Shown: one piece after another, positions 36,009 through 44,118 of the stretch
Layout: the number at the start of each line of letters is the position of its first letter
Position numbering within the stretch: the first letter of the stretch is position 1
Assembly: GCA_947628225.1 (NCBI GenBank)
Contig: CANQYY010000004.1
Span: forward strand, 87,592 to 151,591
DNA from: an uncultured Lachnospiraceae bacterium
GTDB lineage: Bacteria > Bacillota > Clostridia > Lachnospirales > Lachnospiraceae
Length of the DNA stretch: 64,000 nucleotides
Reading direction: 5' to 3'
Position numbers and translations under genes: made by a program
The notes under the pieces: generated by a model
Database searches by the model: none
What the model was told of the DNA's origin: nothing
What the model saw: the letters and a program-made list of their open reading frames with translations, nothing else

Positions 36009-36086
36009 ATGACATTCTCCTCTCATAATTTTATAGGGAAACGACAAACAAAAAATGCTGCCGATTTCCAACGAATACGGCAACAA

Positions 36087-36143
36087 CAAAAAAACTACGG
36101 AATACACTGCAACTGGCTGCCATTTGAAAGGCCCTGTAGTTTT
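36087..36143 (-). terminator. Expression-platform terminator of the c-di-GMP riboswitch
   Basis: On the minus transcript, AAAACTAC (36136-36143, inside the aptamer core) can pair with GTAGTTTT (36091-36098), followed by TTTG. Because the 5' arm is part of the aptamer, folding of one excludes the other, so ligand binding should prevent termination (ON switch); direction is inferred. Confidence 0.6.
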
Positions 36144-36178
36144 GCGTCACAAGCTTTCGCCTGCTTTGCCGATTCGTA
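36106..36178 (-). ncRNA. c-di-GMP-I (GEMM-I) riboswitch aptamer
   Basis: The leader between the promoter at 36209-36237 and the BspA-like start contains, in order, CGGCAAAGC, a short stem with GAAA tetraloop (AGGCGAAAGCTT), GACGCAAAAC, ACAGGGCC, a short variable stretch and ATGGCAGCCAGTTGC. These are the conserved blocks of GEMM-I aptamers, including the GNRA tetraloop and its receptor side. One departure: the usual GACGCAAAGC reads GACGCAAAAC. The leader is about 195 bases long. GEMM-I in Clostridia commonly controls surface and motility genes, which fits the secreted BspA-like product. Confidence 0.85.
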
Positions 36179-36208
36179 CTCATATTATTCTTTATTCTAT
36201 CTAACCAC

Positions 36209-36237
36209 ATTATATGGCAGGACCATAAGAATGTCAA
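36209..36237 (-). promoter_or_regulatory. Consensus sigma-A promoter for the riboswitch/BspA-like gene
   Basis: Minus strand TTGACA (36232-36237) and TATAAT (36209-36214), 17-base spacing, a perfect match to the sigma-A consensus. Transcription would start near 36202, just before the aptamer. Confidence 0.88.
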
Positions 36238-36278
36238 CAAATAAAAGCCATTCTATCCGTGGTATTATTTTCCAGTTT

Positions 36279-37175
36279 TTATCTGTCCTTGATCTTATAT
36301 AAAATATAACCGCATGGCACAAAAAGAAGGGTGACTATTTTCCTTCCCATATTATTTACAGGAGCGATCATTTCCCTGACCTTCATTTTCCGGCAGAAAC
36401 CGGTCATGGAAATACCGATAAAAGATTTAATGAATTCCTTAGGGGCATAACGGAAATAATCCATATTATCATTTATATTATGTACCCATAAATAATAATT
36501 TTCTTTATTTATCCCCGTCTTGGTAATGGCATTTCCCGCATCCTTATAATATCCGCGTAAGGGAATATCAATATAGCGCTCTAAATATTTTCTTGCGCAT
36601 TCATCCTGCAGAATAGTTTCCGGATAAAATCTGCCTTCAATCTCTTTTGACCTGTATTGGATTGCCACCTCGGTTCTTGTCAATCCCCAGCGTTCGTAAT
36701 TCATATTATATTTATAACGGGCATCCAGCGACGAACAGTCTAATACTCCGCCCTTTATCGGTTCCCCGATGATTTCCTTGCTCGCCGGATCATAACATTT
36801 CGCCGTTACGCTTTTAAATCGGCTCCGCTCTTTTGGCGGAATTTTATGCCATTCATTGATAAGAATTTCAAACGCCTCTGCCTTCACTTCATCATCCGAA
36901 TCAATAATGGTCATATATTCTCCGGTAATATAATCCAATCCCCTGTTTACTGCCACATGCTTTCCCTGATTTTCCTGATAAAAGTATCTGATATAATCCG
37001 CCTTTTCTTTCCAGCTCTCAACCAACTCTCTTGTATTATCCGTAGAGCCGTCATCTATGAGGATCCACTCAAATTGCCTGTAGGTCTGGTTTTGCAGGCT
37101 GTCAAAGACCCGGTGGAGTTTATCCGCGCGATTGTAGGTTGCCGTTATAATTGATATTTTATTTTCCTGATACAT
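36279..37175 (-). CDS. GT2 family glycosyltransferase (last gene of the exopolysaccharide operon)
   Basis: 298 residues from ATG at 37173-37175, seven bases after AAGGAG (an ATG two codons earlier is too close to that site). GT-A motifs: SIITATYNRADKLHRV, ILIDDGSTDNT, IIDSDDEVK and ILQDE near 195. Soluble apart from a C-terminal hydrophobic stretch (IVTLLFVPCGYILYKI). It adds a sugar to the lipid-linked repeat unit. No terminator is obvious between its stop and the riboswitch promoter, so some transcripts may read through. Confidence 0.85.
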   Translation of the reverse strand: MYQENKISIITATYNRADKLHRVFDSLQNQTYRQFEWILIDDGSTDNTRELVESWKEKADYIRYFYQENQGKHVAVNRGLDYITGEYMTIIDSDDEVKAEAFEILINEWHKIPPKERSRFKSVTAKCYDPASKEIIGEPIKGGVLDCSSLDARYKYNMNYERWGLTRTEVAIQYRSKEIEGRFYPETILQDECARKYLERYIDIPLRGYYKDAGNAITKTGINKENYYLWVHNINDNMDYFRYAPKEFIKSFIGISMTGFCRKMKVREMIAPVNNMGRKIVTLLFVPCGYILYKIKDR

Positions 37176-37237
37176 GGCCATACTCCTTTATTCTTATTAA
37201 TTCTTACACCGGAACTGCCGGATTTTCCTCCGGGCTG

Positions 37238-38650
37238 TCAGGATCTCCTGCGTCTTTTATTTATTTCATCCTTTATTATAAAGGTAAAGAAGAAAAGAAC
37301 TCTAAACCAAAAGCGTTCTACCTTCTGTCCCAGGGATAACCTTCCTTTTTCCGCGCTAACGCCGGCATATTCCTCCAGGGGAAACCCCAACTGTCTAAAA
37401 TCCTGTACCTCTGAAAAAATCTCTATCTCGCTTATTCCCGGAGAGCCTGTCCACTCTCTGATCTGTAATTCCAAAACATCTGTTTTCAGCTCTTGTTCCA
37501 ATACGATCCTGGTATTGGCGCCGTCATTGCAGGGCTCGCAGTAAATAACCTGTTCCCCAATCCGTATGCCAAGATTTTTTATGTGATTCTGCACATGGCA
37601 GTCCTCGTAAATATTAATTTCCTTTATCCGGGCCTCCCCGTCAAAATGTATTCGCAGCGTCTTACTATCATCCGTCGGCCGCCAGCAAAATTCTTTTTTT
37701 TCAAACGGTTCTTCCTGCTCTAAAACATCGCCGGAATCATACATTTTAAAATCATTCACATAAGCGGCGTCGCCGGAGGACGCTTCCAAATCTGCATTGA
37801 ATATCAGATTTTCCGTCGGCCGCCACCAGTATACGGCATCCGCATTTATCGCTCCCTGTACCATATACCACGCCGTCGTAGACTTATGCTTTCTGGCAGC
37901 CTTATACAGTATATTCCTTCTCAGCAGGGTGGTTCGTGTTTCTTTCGGCGTTTCAAAAGAAAGCCGCTCTTTCCATAAAAAATTCGGACTCTCTAATTCA
38001 TGAACCGTCCCCGCATATTCAAACTTCCCCCTATTCCGGGTCGGTTGGAAAGGAATACGATGGTAATCCTTTTCGCCTCCCCATACGCCATTATAAGCGT
38101 ACTTTTTTAACACAACCGGTCTATAATCCGAATTTTCTTTTAATATTTCGCCCATCACTTCTTCAAAAATCAGGGAAGCGGCCCTATGATCCGGATGCCT
38201 GTCATAATCCACGCATACGAGCAAATCCGCCCTGATTTCCTCCAGCGCCGCTTTCATGTCCGATTTAAAATTGTATCGGGTAAAGGCATGGTGGATGCCT
38301 TTTTTTAAAAAACAATACTCTGCGCATTCTTCCGTTCCATTGGTTTTTGTTTTTCCCAGACGCGAGCAAATTTCCTCCTGCTCCCCACAGTTATAAAGGT
38401 GACGGTTTCCCTTCCATTCATTTGCGTATCCGAGAAATATTATATGCTTTCGTTCCACCCCCAGTACTTCTAAAGCATTAACAGCTTCCCGCATTCTCCG
38501 ATTGCCTTCCTTCACCGTCGCATCTCCATTTGTTGTATAAACAACAAAAATATCCGCTCCCTTTTTTTTCAGAGAAAGCATTAACTGTCCGGCAAGATTA
38601 ATCTCGTCATCCGGATGGGGTGCAATAACCAGGGCTTTTCTTATATACAC
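37238..38650 (-). CDS. PIG-L (LmbE-like) deacetylase with C-terminal galactose-binding-like domain
   Basis: 470 residues from a GTG start (38648-38650) after AGAGGTGAATATCT. Residues ~5-200 are the PIG-L zinc deacetylase: APHPDDE near 10 and CVDYDRHPDHRAA near 150 supply the metal ligands. Such enzymes remove N-acetyl groups from GlcNAc-type sugars. Residues ~270-430 look like a galactose-binding/F5-8C-type module (IKEINIYEDC, LELQIREWTGSPGISEIEIF), an uncommon addition. No signal peptide, so it should act in the cytosol on a lipid-linked or nucleotide sugar. Followed 62 bases later by the GT2 gene. Confidence 0.83.
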   Translation of the reverse strand: MYIRKALVIAPHPDDEINLAGQLMLSLKKKGADIFVVYTTNGDATVKEGNRRMREAVNALEVLGVERKHIIFLGYANEWKGNRHLYNCGEQEEICSRLGKTKTNGTEECAEYCFLKKGIHHAFTRYNFKSDMKAALEEIRADLLVCVDYDRHPDHRAASLIFEEVMGEILKENSDYRPVVLKKYAYNGVWGGEKDYHRIPFQPTRNRGKFEYAGTVHELESPNFLWKERLSFETPKETRTTLLRRNILYKAARKHKSTTAWYMVQGAINADAVYWWRPTENLIFNADLEASSGDAAYVNDFKMYDSGDVLEQEEPFEKKEFCWRPTDDSKTLRIHFDGEARIKEINIYEDCHVQNHIKNLGIRIGEQVIYCEPCNDGANTRIVLEQELKTDVLELQIREWTGSPGISEIEIFSEVQDFRQLGFPLEEYAGVSAEKGRLSLGQKVERFWFRVLFFFTFIIKDEINKRRRRS

Positions 38651-38664
38651 AGATATTCACCTCT

Positions 38665-39750
38665 TTACAGCTCGCAAAAGATTTTCTGCAGGTTTTGGAT
38701 TGTTTTTATTATACTGTATTTTTCAGCAGTTTTTTTCCCTTCCCTGACAAAAGAAGTCGCATCGTTTGTCAGAAAAAATTCAATTTTTTCCGCCAGTCCG
38801 TTCGGATCGAACGGCTGGCATAATAATCCGGATTTCCCATCCTCTATAATCTCCGGAATGCCGCCCACCGAAGTCGCCACGCAGGGTATCCCGCAGGCAA
38901 GAGCTTCTATGATAGAAATGCCAAACACCTCCTGGCATACGGACGGATATACAAACACCGAAGCCTCCTGCAAATACTTTTCTACTTCCGTTTGCTGACC
39001 GTAAAAATGTGTGATCCCGCTTATGCCAAAATCCGCCGCCCGCTGTTCCAGTTCTTTTCGGTCCGGACCGTCCCCTACGATTGACAGCCGGATATCATAG
39101 GAAGGAGATAGTTTGCTCACTGCTTCGATTAAAATATGGATACCTTTGATATTGCTTAACCTGCCTATATAAGTAATAAGATAAGGCGGCCCTTCTTTTC
39201 TGCGGTGTTTTTTCCCATTTACAATTATTTCAGGGGAAATGCCATTATAAACGATATAACTTTTTGTTTTTATTTTTCCGAAATGTTCCTCGTTAGAGTT
39301 TTTCCCCGCCTGCGAAACATAGATCACGGCATCGGACAAGCGGGCGCTTAATTTCCAGACCAAATCGCTTACCAGCTTTTTACCTGCGCCATACCGCCGC
39401 AAATGCATGGGGTCATAACAGGAATGCACCATCATTACCATTTTTTTTCTTTTCCATAATCGAATTAATATAAAATAAATTTTTAAATATATATCGCCAT
39501 GATGCGCTACTACAATATCATAATGATCTGCCAGCGCCAATATTTTTTTTAATTTACGAAAAGAGAACTTATTTCCTATGCTTTCAAGATTGTAAGTTTC
39601 TATCCCGCTCTTTTTCATTTGCTCATAGATTATACCGCCATGGCTCAAAAAACAAAAACCATTCCCAAACTTGCTATATGTTCCAATATCGCGGCACAAA
39701 CTTTCAATCCCGCCGGTTTCGCCGGCGGTAAGTAAATGTAACACCTTCAT
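38665..39750 (-). CDS. GT4 family glycosyltransferase
   Basis: 361 residues. Typical GT-B: N-terminal LHLLTAGETGGIESLCRD, C-terminal ITYIGRLSNIKGIHILIEAV, VGDGPDRKEL and the donor-site EX7E-type region EVFGISIIEALACGIPCVA, then GGIPEIIEDG. Transfers a hexose or deoxyhexose from a nucleotide donor in a retaining manner. It overlaps the LicD stop by ATGA and precedes the PIG-L gene by 14 bases, so these three are coupled. Confidence 0.88.
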   Translation of the reverse strand: MKVLHLLTAGETGGIESLCRDIGTYSKFGNGFCFLSHGGIIYEQMKKSGIETYNLESIGNKFSFRKLKKILALADHYDIVVAHHGDIYLKIYFILIRLWKRKKMVMMVHSCYDPMHLRRYGAGKKLVSDLVWKLSARLSDAVIYVSQAGKNSNEEHFGKIKTKSYIVYNGISPEIIVNGKKHRRKEGPPYLITYIGRLSNIKGIHILIEAVSKLSPSYDIRLSIVGDGPDRKELEQRAADFGISGITHFYGQQTEVEKYLQEASVFVYPSVCQEVFGISIIEALACGIPCVATSVGGIPEIIEDGKSGLLCQPFDPNGLAEKIEFFLTNDATSFVREGKKTAEKYSIIKTIQNLQKIFCEL

Positions 39751-40610
39751 ATGAAATCTTCCTCTTTATTTTTTATTCCCATACTATATTTTCCAAAATC
39801 TACCGATAAAATTTCGTGGTTGTGTCTGTCCTCCACTTTGGGAAGCTGTTTATAATCGCCATATAAATGTGTTAAATATCTATCGTTATCTTTCAGGCCG
39901 GGAAACATGGTATCTTCAAATTTAACAGGCTTTAATTCATCCAACTGCCAGCTATCAATAAAGTTTTTCCGATATTCATATGCCCCGTCTGTCACAAGCC
40001 GTCCCGTCTGCTCTGTATTATAGCGGACAAGCGCCTTTTTATATCTGTTTTTCAATTTCTGATAAGGAATAAAAGCGCCTGCCGACACCGATAAAATGTA
40101 CTTTATCTTTTGTTTCAGGCTTTGTGACAGCATATTTTTCCCGTATCCCTTTTTAATCCACATCATACGCTTGTATATAAACAATCTCCTTGCCTGTTTT
40201 TTACAGTTTTTTTCGTCGTCGGGCGCATTGTCATATGGAAAAATATCAATGCTGATACCGTGGCTTTCCGCCTTGGATGAGGCGGCAAAATTTTCCTGTA
40301 TTTCCGTACCCCGTATTCTTATTTTCCCGATGGGCAGCGGATAGTCCTGTTCGGTATCCATCGTTTGAAGAACAAACTGCGGATCCAGTTCCTTTTTGCA
40401 GATATCGCAAAATCTCTCAAACTCATCCCTTCTCATGCCAAAATCCATATCGTCATCCCAGGGTATAAATCCGCCGTGGCGGACGGCGCCCAAAAGCGTC
40501 CCTCCTCCCATAAAGTACTGGATCTTATATTTATCGCATATTCTTTTCAACTCTTTTGCAATAAACAGCTCACATTGCTGCAAATGCCGCAGCTCCGCAT
40601 CATTCAGCAT
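39747..40610 (-). CDS. LicD family phosphotransferase
   Basis: 287 residues from ATG at 40608-40610; AAGGAGG six bases before it decides against the longer frame from 40676, which overlaps the upstream gene. Nucleotidyltransferase-fold LicD motifs: YFMGGGTLLGAVRHGGFIPW followed by DDDMD (metal Asp), then ISIDIFPYD and LTHLYGDY. LicD proteins transfer phosphocholine or other phospho-polyol groups from CDP donors to glycans; the TarI/TarJ genes of this locus would supply CDP-ribitol, while no choline genes are seen. So decoration with ribitol phosphate is at least as likely as phosphocholine. Confidence 0.87.
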   Translation of the reverse strand: MLNDAELRHLQQCELFIAKELKRICDKYKIQYFMGGGTLLGAVRHGGFIPWDDDMDFGMRRDEFERFCDICKKELDPQFVLQTMDTEQDYPLPIGKIRIRGTEIQENFAASSKAESHGISIDIFPYDNAPDDEKNCKKQARRLFIYKRMMWIKKGYGKNMLSQSLKQKIKYILSVSAGAFIPYQKLKNRYKKALVRYNTEQTGRLVTDGAYEYRKNFIDSWQLDELKPVKFEDTMFPGLKDNDRYLTHLYGDYKQLPKVEDRHNHEILSVDFGKYSMGIKNKEEDFI

Positions 40611-40659
40611 ATCCGTCCTCCTTTTACCGCTTTTTTCTGATTTTATTATCCGGCATGAA

Positions 40660-41880
40660 TCAATCGCCGCCGGCAATATTAGTATGATATTTATCCGTTA
40701 GATATAATATAGAAATAATTGCAAAAACCATGCACCCCCAAAGGCTGGAGGTACCAAAGCCCAGCCCTGCTACAAACCATACCCCCAATAAATACACGGC
40801 GGCAGACTTTATAGCGATGTTTAGGATACTCCAAATGATCTTAAAGAACAGCTTGACCATAAAAATAATGTATATTACCGTTCCCAAAAAACCTAACTGT
40901 CCGACAATCTGCGGATAATAACTGTCCATTAAGAAAAAGGTTTCATTTTCTTTCATGCCCCAGGAAAGATTAAATTTATATCGGTAATACAGACTGGAAT
41001 AATGGGTCATGGCAGTTGTGGAACCATAGGCGGCAAATCCCGCCCCAATCGGAAAATACTGCCATGCTGTTATAAAGGAAAAATAAAAGAGTTTATACCG
41101 GGGGGCTTCACTGTCTAGCAAATACCCCATTATCTCTCCTCTTCCAATCCAAAGACATAACGGCACAATAATAAGCAAATAATACCATCGAAATTTTTTC
41201 TGCTTCTCTAAAAAGAAATAAATCACCACATAACCGATAATCGACAGATTACCCAGCCCGGAATCCACCCTCAGAATCACAATCAGGCTCAAAATAAAAT
41301 ACAGCAAGCGGTTATTCTTTGAATCGCTTACGACGACCGCCAGCGCCAGTATGATTAGCTCTGCAACAGTACCTCCAAAGCCTGCATAGAAAGTAAATAC
41401 TCCCTTATAATCTACCATATCGGCAAACATACTGAACAATCCCCTGCCAATCCTCATATTCCAGAGAATGGTAAGCACGCTAAAAGCCGACAGGGTAATA
41501 ATCATTATTTTAGACACCCTCATCAAAAATTTATAAATTTTCCAGGCCTGAAACTCATTTACCGATGTTAAAATATACATCAGCAGGACATAGGGCTTAA
41601 TAAATAAAAAAGCATCCTGTACTGCCAGCTTAAAATCCGACTGCACGCCATACATTAAATTTCCCAAAAATCCAATCGGTATAAGCAGCAAAAACCAAAA
41701 ATAGAACTTAAATACCCGTTTTCCCCTTGCCATGCTGATCAAGAATAAAATAATAACGGCAACACAAAAAAACTCGTCGACATAACCCCATTCGGATGGC
41801 AAAACTGCACTAAATGAACAAGCAAAGAGCATCAGAGCAATTCCTATTATGATAAAAATCGAATTTACTGTATATCTCAT
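40660..41880 (-). CDS. Polysaccharide polymerase (Wzy-like) membrane protein
   Basis: 406 residues with about eleven hydrophobic helices and a long outer loop (about 255-325) carrying SEAPRYKLFYFSFITAW, YFPIGAGFAAYG and DSYYPQIVGQLGFLG, the pattern of O-antigen/capsule polymerases. Low sequence conservation is normal in this class. It polymerises lipid-linked repeats outside the membrane. Its position between glycosyltransferase genes of the operon supports this; an AGAGG site precedes ATG. Confidence 0.8.
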   Translation of the reverse strand: MRYTVNSIFIIIGIALMLFACSFSAVLPSEWGYVDEFFCVAVIILFLISMARGKRVFKFYFWFLLLIPIGFLGNLMYGVQSDFKLAVQDAFLFIKPYVLLMYILTSVNEFQAWKIYKFLMRVSKIMIITLSAFSVLTILWNMRIGRGLFSMFADMVDYKGVFTFYAGFGGTVAELIILALAVVVSDSKNNRLLYFILSLIVILRVDSGLGNLSIIGYVVIYFFLEKQKKFRWYYLLIIVPLCLWIGRGEIMGYLLDSEAPRYKLFYFSFITAWQYFPIGAGFAAYGSTTAMTHYSSLYYRYKFNLSWGMKENETFFLMDSYYPQIVGQLGFLGTVIYIIFMVKLFFKIIWSILNIAIKSAAVYLLGVWFVAGLGFGTSSLWGCMVFAIISILYLTDKYHTNIAGGD

Positions 41881-41908
41881 ATTATTGTTTCCTCTTACTT
41901 TAAGTTGC

Positions 41909-42946
41909 TTATATTGACGTTTTATTCATAGTATAATTTGCCACGTTTTCTCCCATACGCAATCTGGAATACTTTTCCAAAAAAGTTTTACGGGCTTTCT
42001 TTGATATATCCTCTGCAAGATATTTGTCCGAAAATATATGTGTCAGCCGGTTTACAAATTCCCCCGCGTCTTTCCTCACCAATATGCCATTAATATTATC
42101 TGTAAGATACATTTCTCCCAGCGTGCTTGGCACTGTCACAACCACCAGCTTTTCCATAGACATTGCCGTCAGCAGAACGGTATCGCCGGAACATATTGCG
42201 CCATCCTTTATTGGTATGATTACCGCTTTGGAATTTTTTATATACGAAAATTGGAGTTCTCCCGTAATATCCGTTCTATGAACCACATTAGGCGGCAGGG
42301 GCAAGTTTGGTTTATAGGTATCGCTTGCTATAACAAGGATTTCATTTTCCGGCATTTGTTTCCAGGCTTCGATCAAAAAATCAAAATCCCGATTAGACCT
42401 GCCGATGGAAAAAGAATACTCCGGATATTCCACTGCCGCATGACTCTTTTTGTGCCGGGCGTCGGGAATGCCAAAATGGGTAACGATAAATTTATCTTTT
42501 TTAATATTAAATTTATCTGCGCAAATATTGGCATAATTTTGGGACAGAACATGAATGTAGTCCAAGTTTTTCAGGCAAAAGCCAATAAATCTTTCATACA
42601 ACTTCCCCGCCAGTCCGTTTCCTTTGGAAATATAAGTAAAGTTACAGCAAACAATGATGTTATCCCGTTTTATATGGAACAGCCCGCAAAAAAACGCATA
42701 AAAAAGAGCATAAAACTGCTGCCATCCAATCATATATTTCCATTGTTTTCTCTTACGGAAAAAGGCAATGGGATACGTCATATAGGAAAAATATCTTTTT
42801 AAGTTCTTTAACCTGCTGCCATGCTCCTGATTGCACACCTTACTATATATCTCAACCGGTTCTCCTAATCTGTTGGAAAATCCTTTTGCAAATTCTTCCA
42901 CTTCCTCTTTGTCACAATCCGCCAAAATTATATTTTTACCCTGCAT
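41909..42946 (-). CDS. GT4-like glycosyltransferase
   Basis: 345 residues. GT-B type: DYIHVLSQNYANI near 130, VTHFGIPDARH near 160, SIGRSNRDFDFLIEAW near 180 and a C-terminal donor region SGDTVLLTAMSMEKLVVVT with GILVRKDAGEF. It lacks the usual EX7E spacing, so it is a divergent member; the donor sugar is unknown. AAGGGGG precedes ATG. Directly follows the radical SAM gene (3 bases). Confidence 0.78.
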   Translation of the reverse strand: MQGKNIILADCDKEEVEEFAKGFSNRLGEPVEIYSKVCNQEHGSRLKNLKRYFSYMTYPIAFFRKRKQWKYMIGWQQFYALFYAFFCGLFHIKRDNIIVCCNFTYISKGNGLAGKLYERFIGFCLKNLDYIHVLSQNYANICADKFNIKKDKFIVTHFGIPDARHKKSHAAVEYPEYSFSIGRSNRDFDFLIEAWKQMPENEILVIASDTYKPNLPLPPNVVHRTDITGELQFSYIKNSKAVIIPIKDGAICSGDTVLLTAMSMEKLVVVTVPSTLGEMYLTDNINGILVRKDAGEFVNRLTHIFSDKYLAEDISKKARKTFLEKYSRLRMGENVANYTMNKTSI

Positions 42947-42949
42947 GTA

Positions 42950-44089
42950 TCAAATCCCCCTTAAATCCTCCCTGGATTTCTCCGACAATCCATCCTTTGC
43001 CGCCGCATTCAAATCACAGGTTGAACAACGATCCAATTCCTCCTTAGATATTCTGCCATCCCGATAATCTCTGACTATCCTGTTCTCATACATAGAATAC
43101 TTTTTCTTCCTGAAAAAACGGAAGAATTTATGCCGGATGACCCACCATGCCGGCTTCCAGATGTATTTATGCATAGCGGGCGAAACCGAACCAATCATCC
43201 AGCAGTTCCTGTCGCAGCAGCGGACGCTGCTCCTGACCCGTTCTGCCTCCGGACTGTTCCAGAGTTCTTCCCAGGTCTGCGTATTCAGATTGCCCATCAC
43301 TTCTTTGTCCTTCGTTCCATTACATGGCATGACATCCCCATACGGATCGATAAAAAAGGTGTCAAAACTCATATCACAGGGCAACAGTCTTTTTTGTCCG
43401 TATATATAGTTAATAAGTCCATGGTTGAAATACGCCCGAAACCATTTTTTTGGACTGTTAGACTTCAAAAGCTCATTAATCAGATTTTCAAAATTCTGCG
43501 CCACCATGGGCCTGTCATGAATGATATTTTTTGACTCCACAAAATAAAAGCTGTTGTGCAGGCTTGCCGTGGCAAACTCCATTCCCATCTCATCCGATAT
43601 TTTATACAGCGAAACCAGGTCGGCGGCATTTTTATCCTGTACCGTCATGCCAAATCCCACGTCCTTCATTCCCATGGAAACCAGAGTTTTCAATGTTTCA
43701 TAGCCACGCTGGAAACCATTTTCCAACCCGCGTATTTCATTGTTCGTCTGCTCCAATCCCTCGATGGAAATGCGGATGCCCACCTGAGGAAATTCCCTGC
43801 ATAATTCCACGATACGCTCGGTAAAAAAACCGTTTGTCGATATAACGATGCGATCAGATTTTTTGTACAGTTCCCTGACTATATCCTTTAAGTCCGTGCG
43901 GATAAAGGGTTCCCCGCCCGTGATATTGGTAAAGTACATATCCGGCAGTTTTTTTATCGTATCGATACTGATTTCTTCTTCTTCTCTGGAGGGCGCCTTG
44001 TACCGGTTGCACATAGAACATCTGGCATTGCACCGGTAAGTAACAATGACGGTCCCGTTTAATTTTTTATTGTGATTACTCGGATTCAT
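42950..44089 (-). CDS. Radical SAM protein with SPASM-like C-terminal cysteines
   Basis: 379 residues from ATG at 44087-44089 (AAGGAG seven bases upstream; the GTG six codons earlier overlaps that site). TYRCNARCSMCNRY is the CX3CX2C cluster motif, followed by FTNITGGEPFIR (the GGEP methionine site) and a TIM-barrel core. Near the C-terminus CDMSFDTFFIDPYGDVMPC, CCDRNCW and CSTC could bind an auxiliary cluster. Radical SAM/SPASM enzymes modify peptides or sugars. In this exopolysaccharide operon a sugar-ring modification (deoxygenation, epimerisation or oxidation) is the plausible job; no peptide substrate gene is near. Confidence 0.87.
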   Translation of the reverse strand: MNPSNHNKKLNGTVIVTYRCNARCSMCNRYKAPSREEEEISIDTIKKLPDMYFTNITGGEPFIRTDLKDIVRELYKKSDRIVISTNGFFTERIVELCREFPQVGIRISIEGLEQTNNEIRGLENGFQRGYETLKTLVSMGMKDVGFGMTVQDKNAADLVSLYKISDEMGMEFATASLHNSFYFVESKNIIHDRPMVAQNFENLINELLKSNSPKKWFRAYFNHGLINYIYGQKRLLPCDMSFDTFFIDPYGDVMPCNGTKDKEVMGNLNTQTWEELWNSPEAERVRSSVRCCDRNCWMIGSVSPAMHKYIWKPAWWVIRHKFFRFFRKKKYSMYENRIVRDYRDGRISKEELDRCSTCDLNAAAKDGLSEKSREDLRGI

Positions 44090-44118
44090 CTCTTTTCTCC
44101 TTTTCACCCATATCGTTG

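Noticed and set aside
35997..36107. Extension of the BspA-like protein to an ATG at 36107
   Set aside because: The added segment overlaps the riboswitch aptamer and its terminator; a signal peptide and AGGAG site mark the start at 36008.
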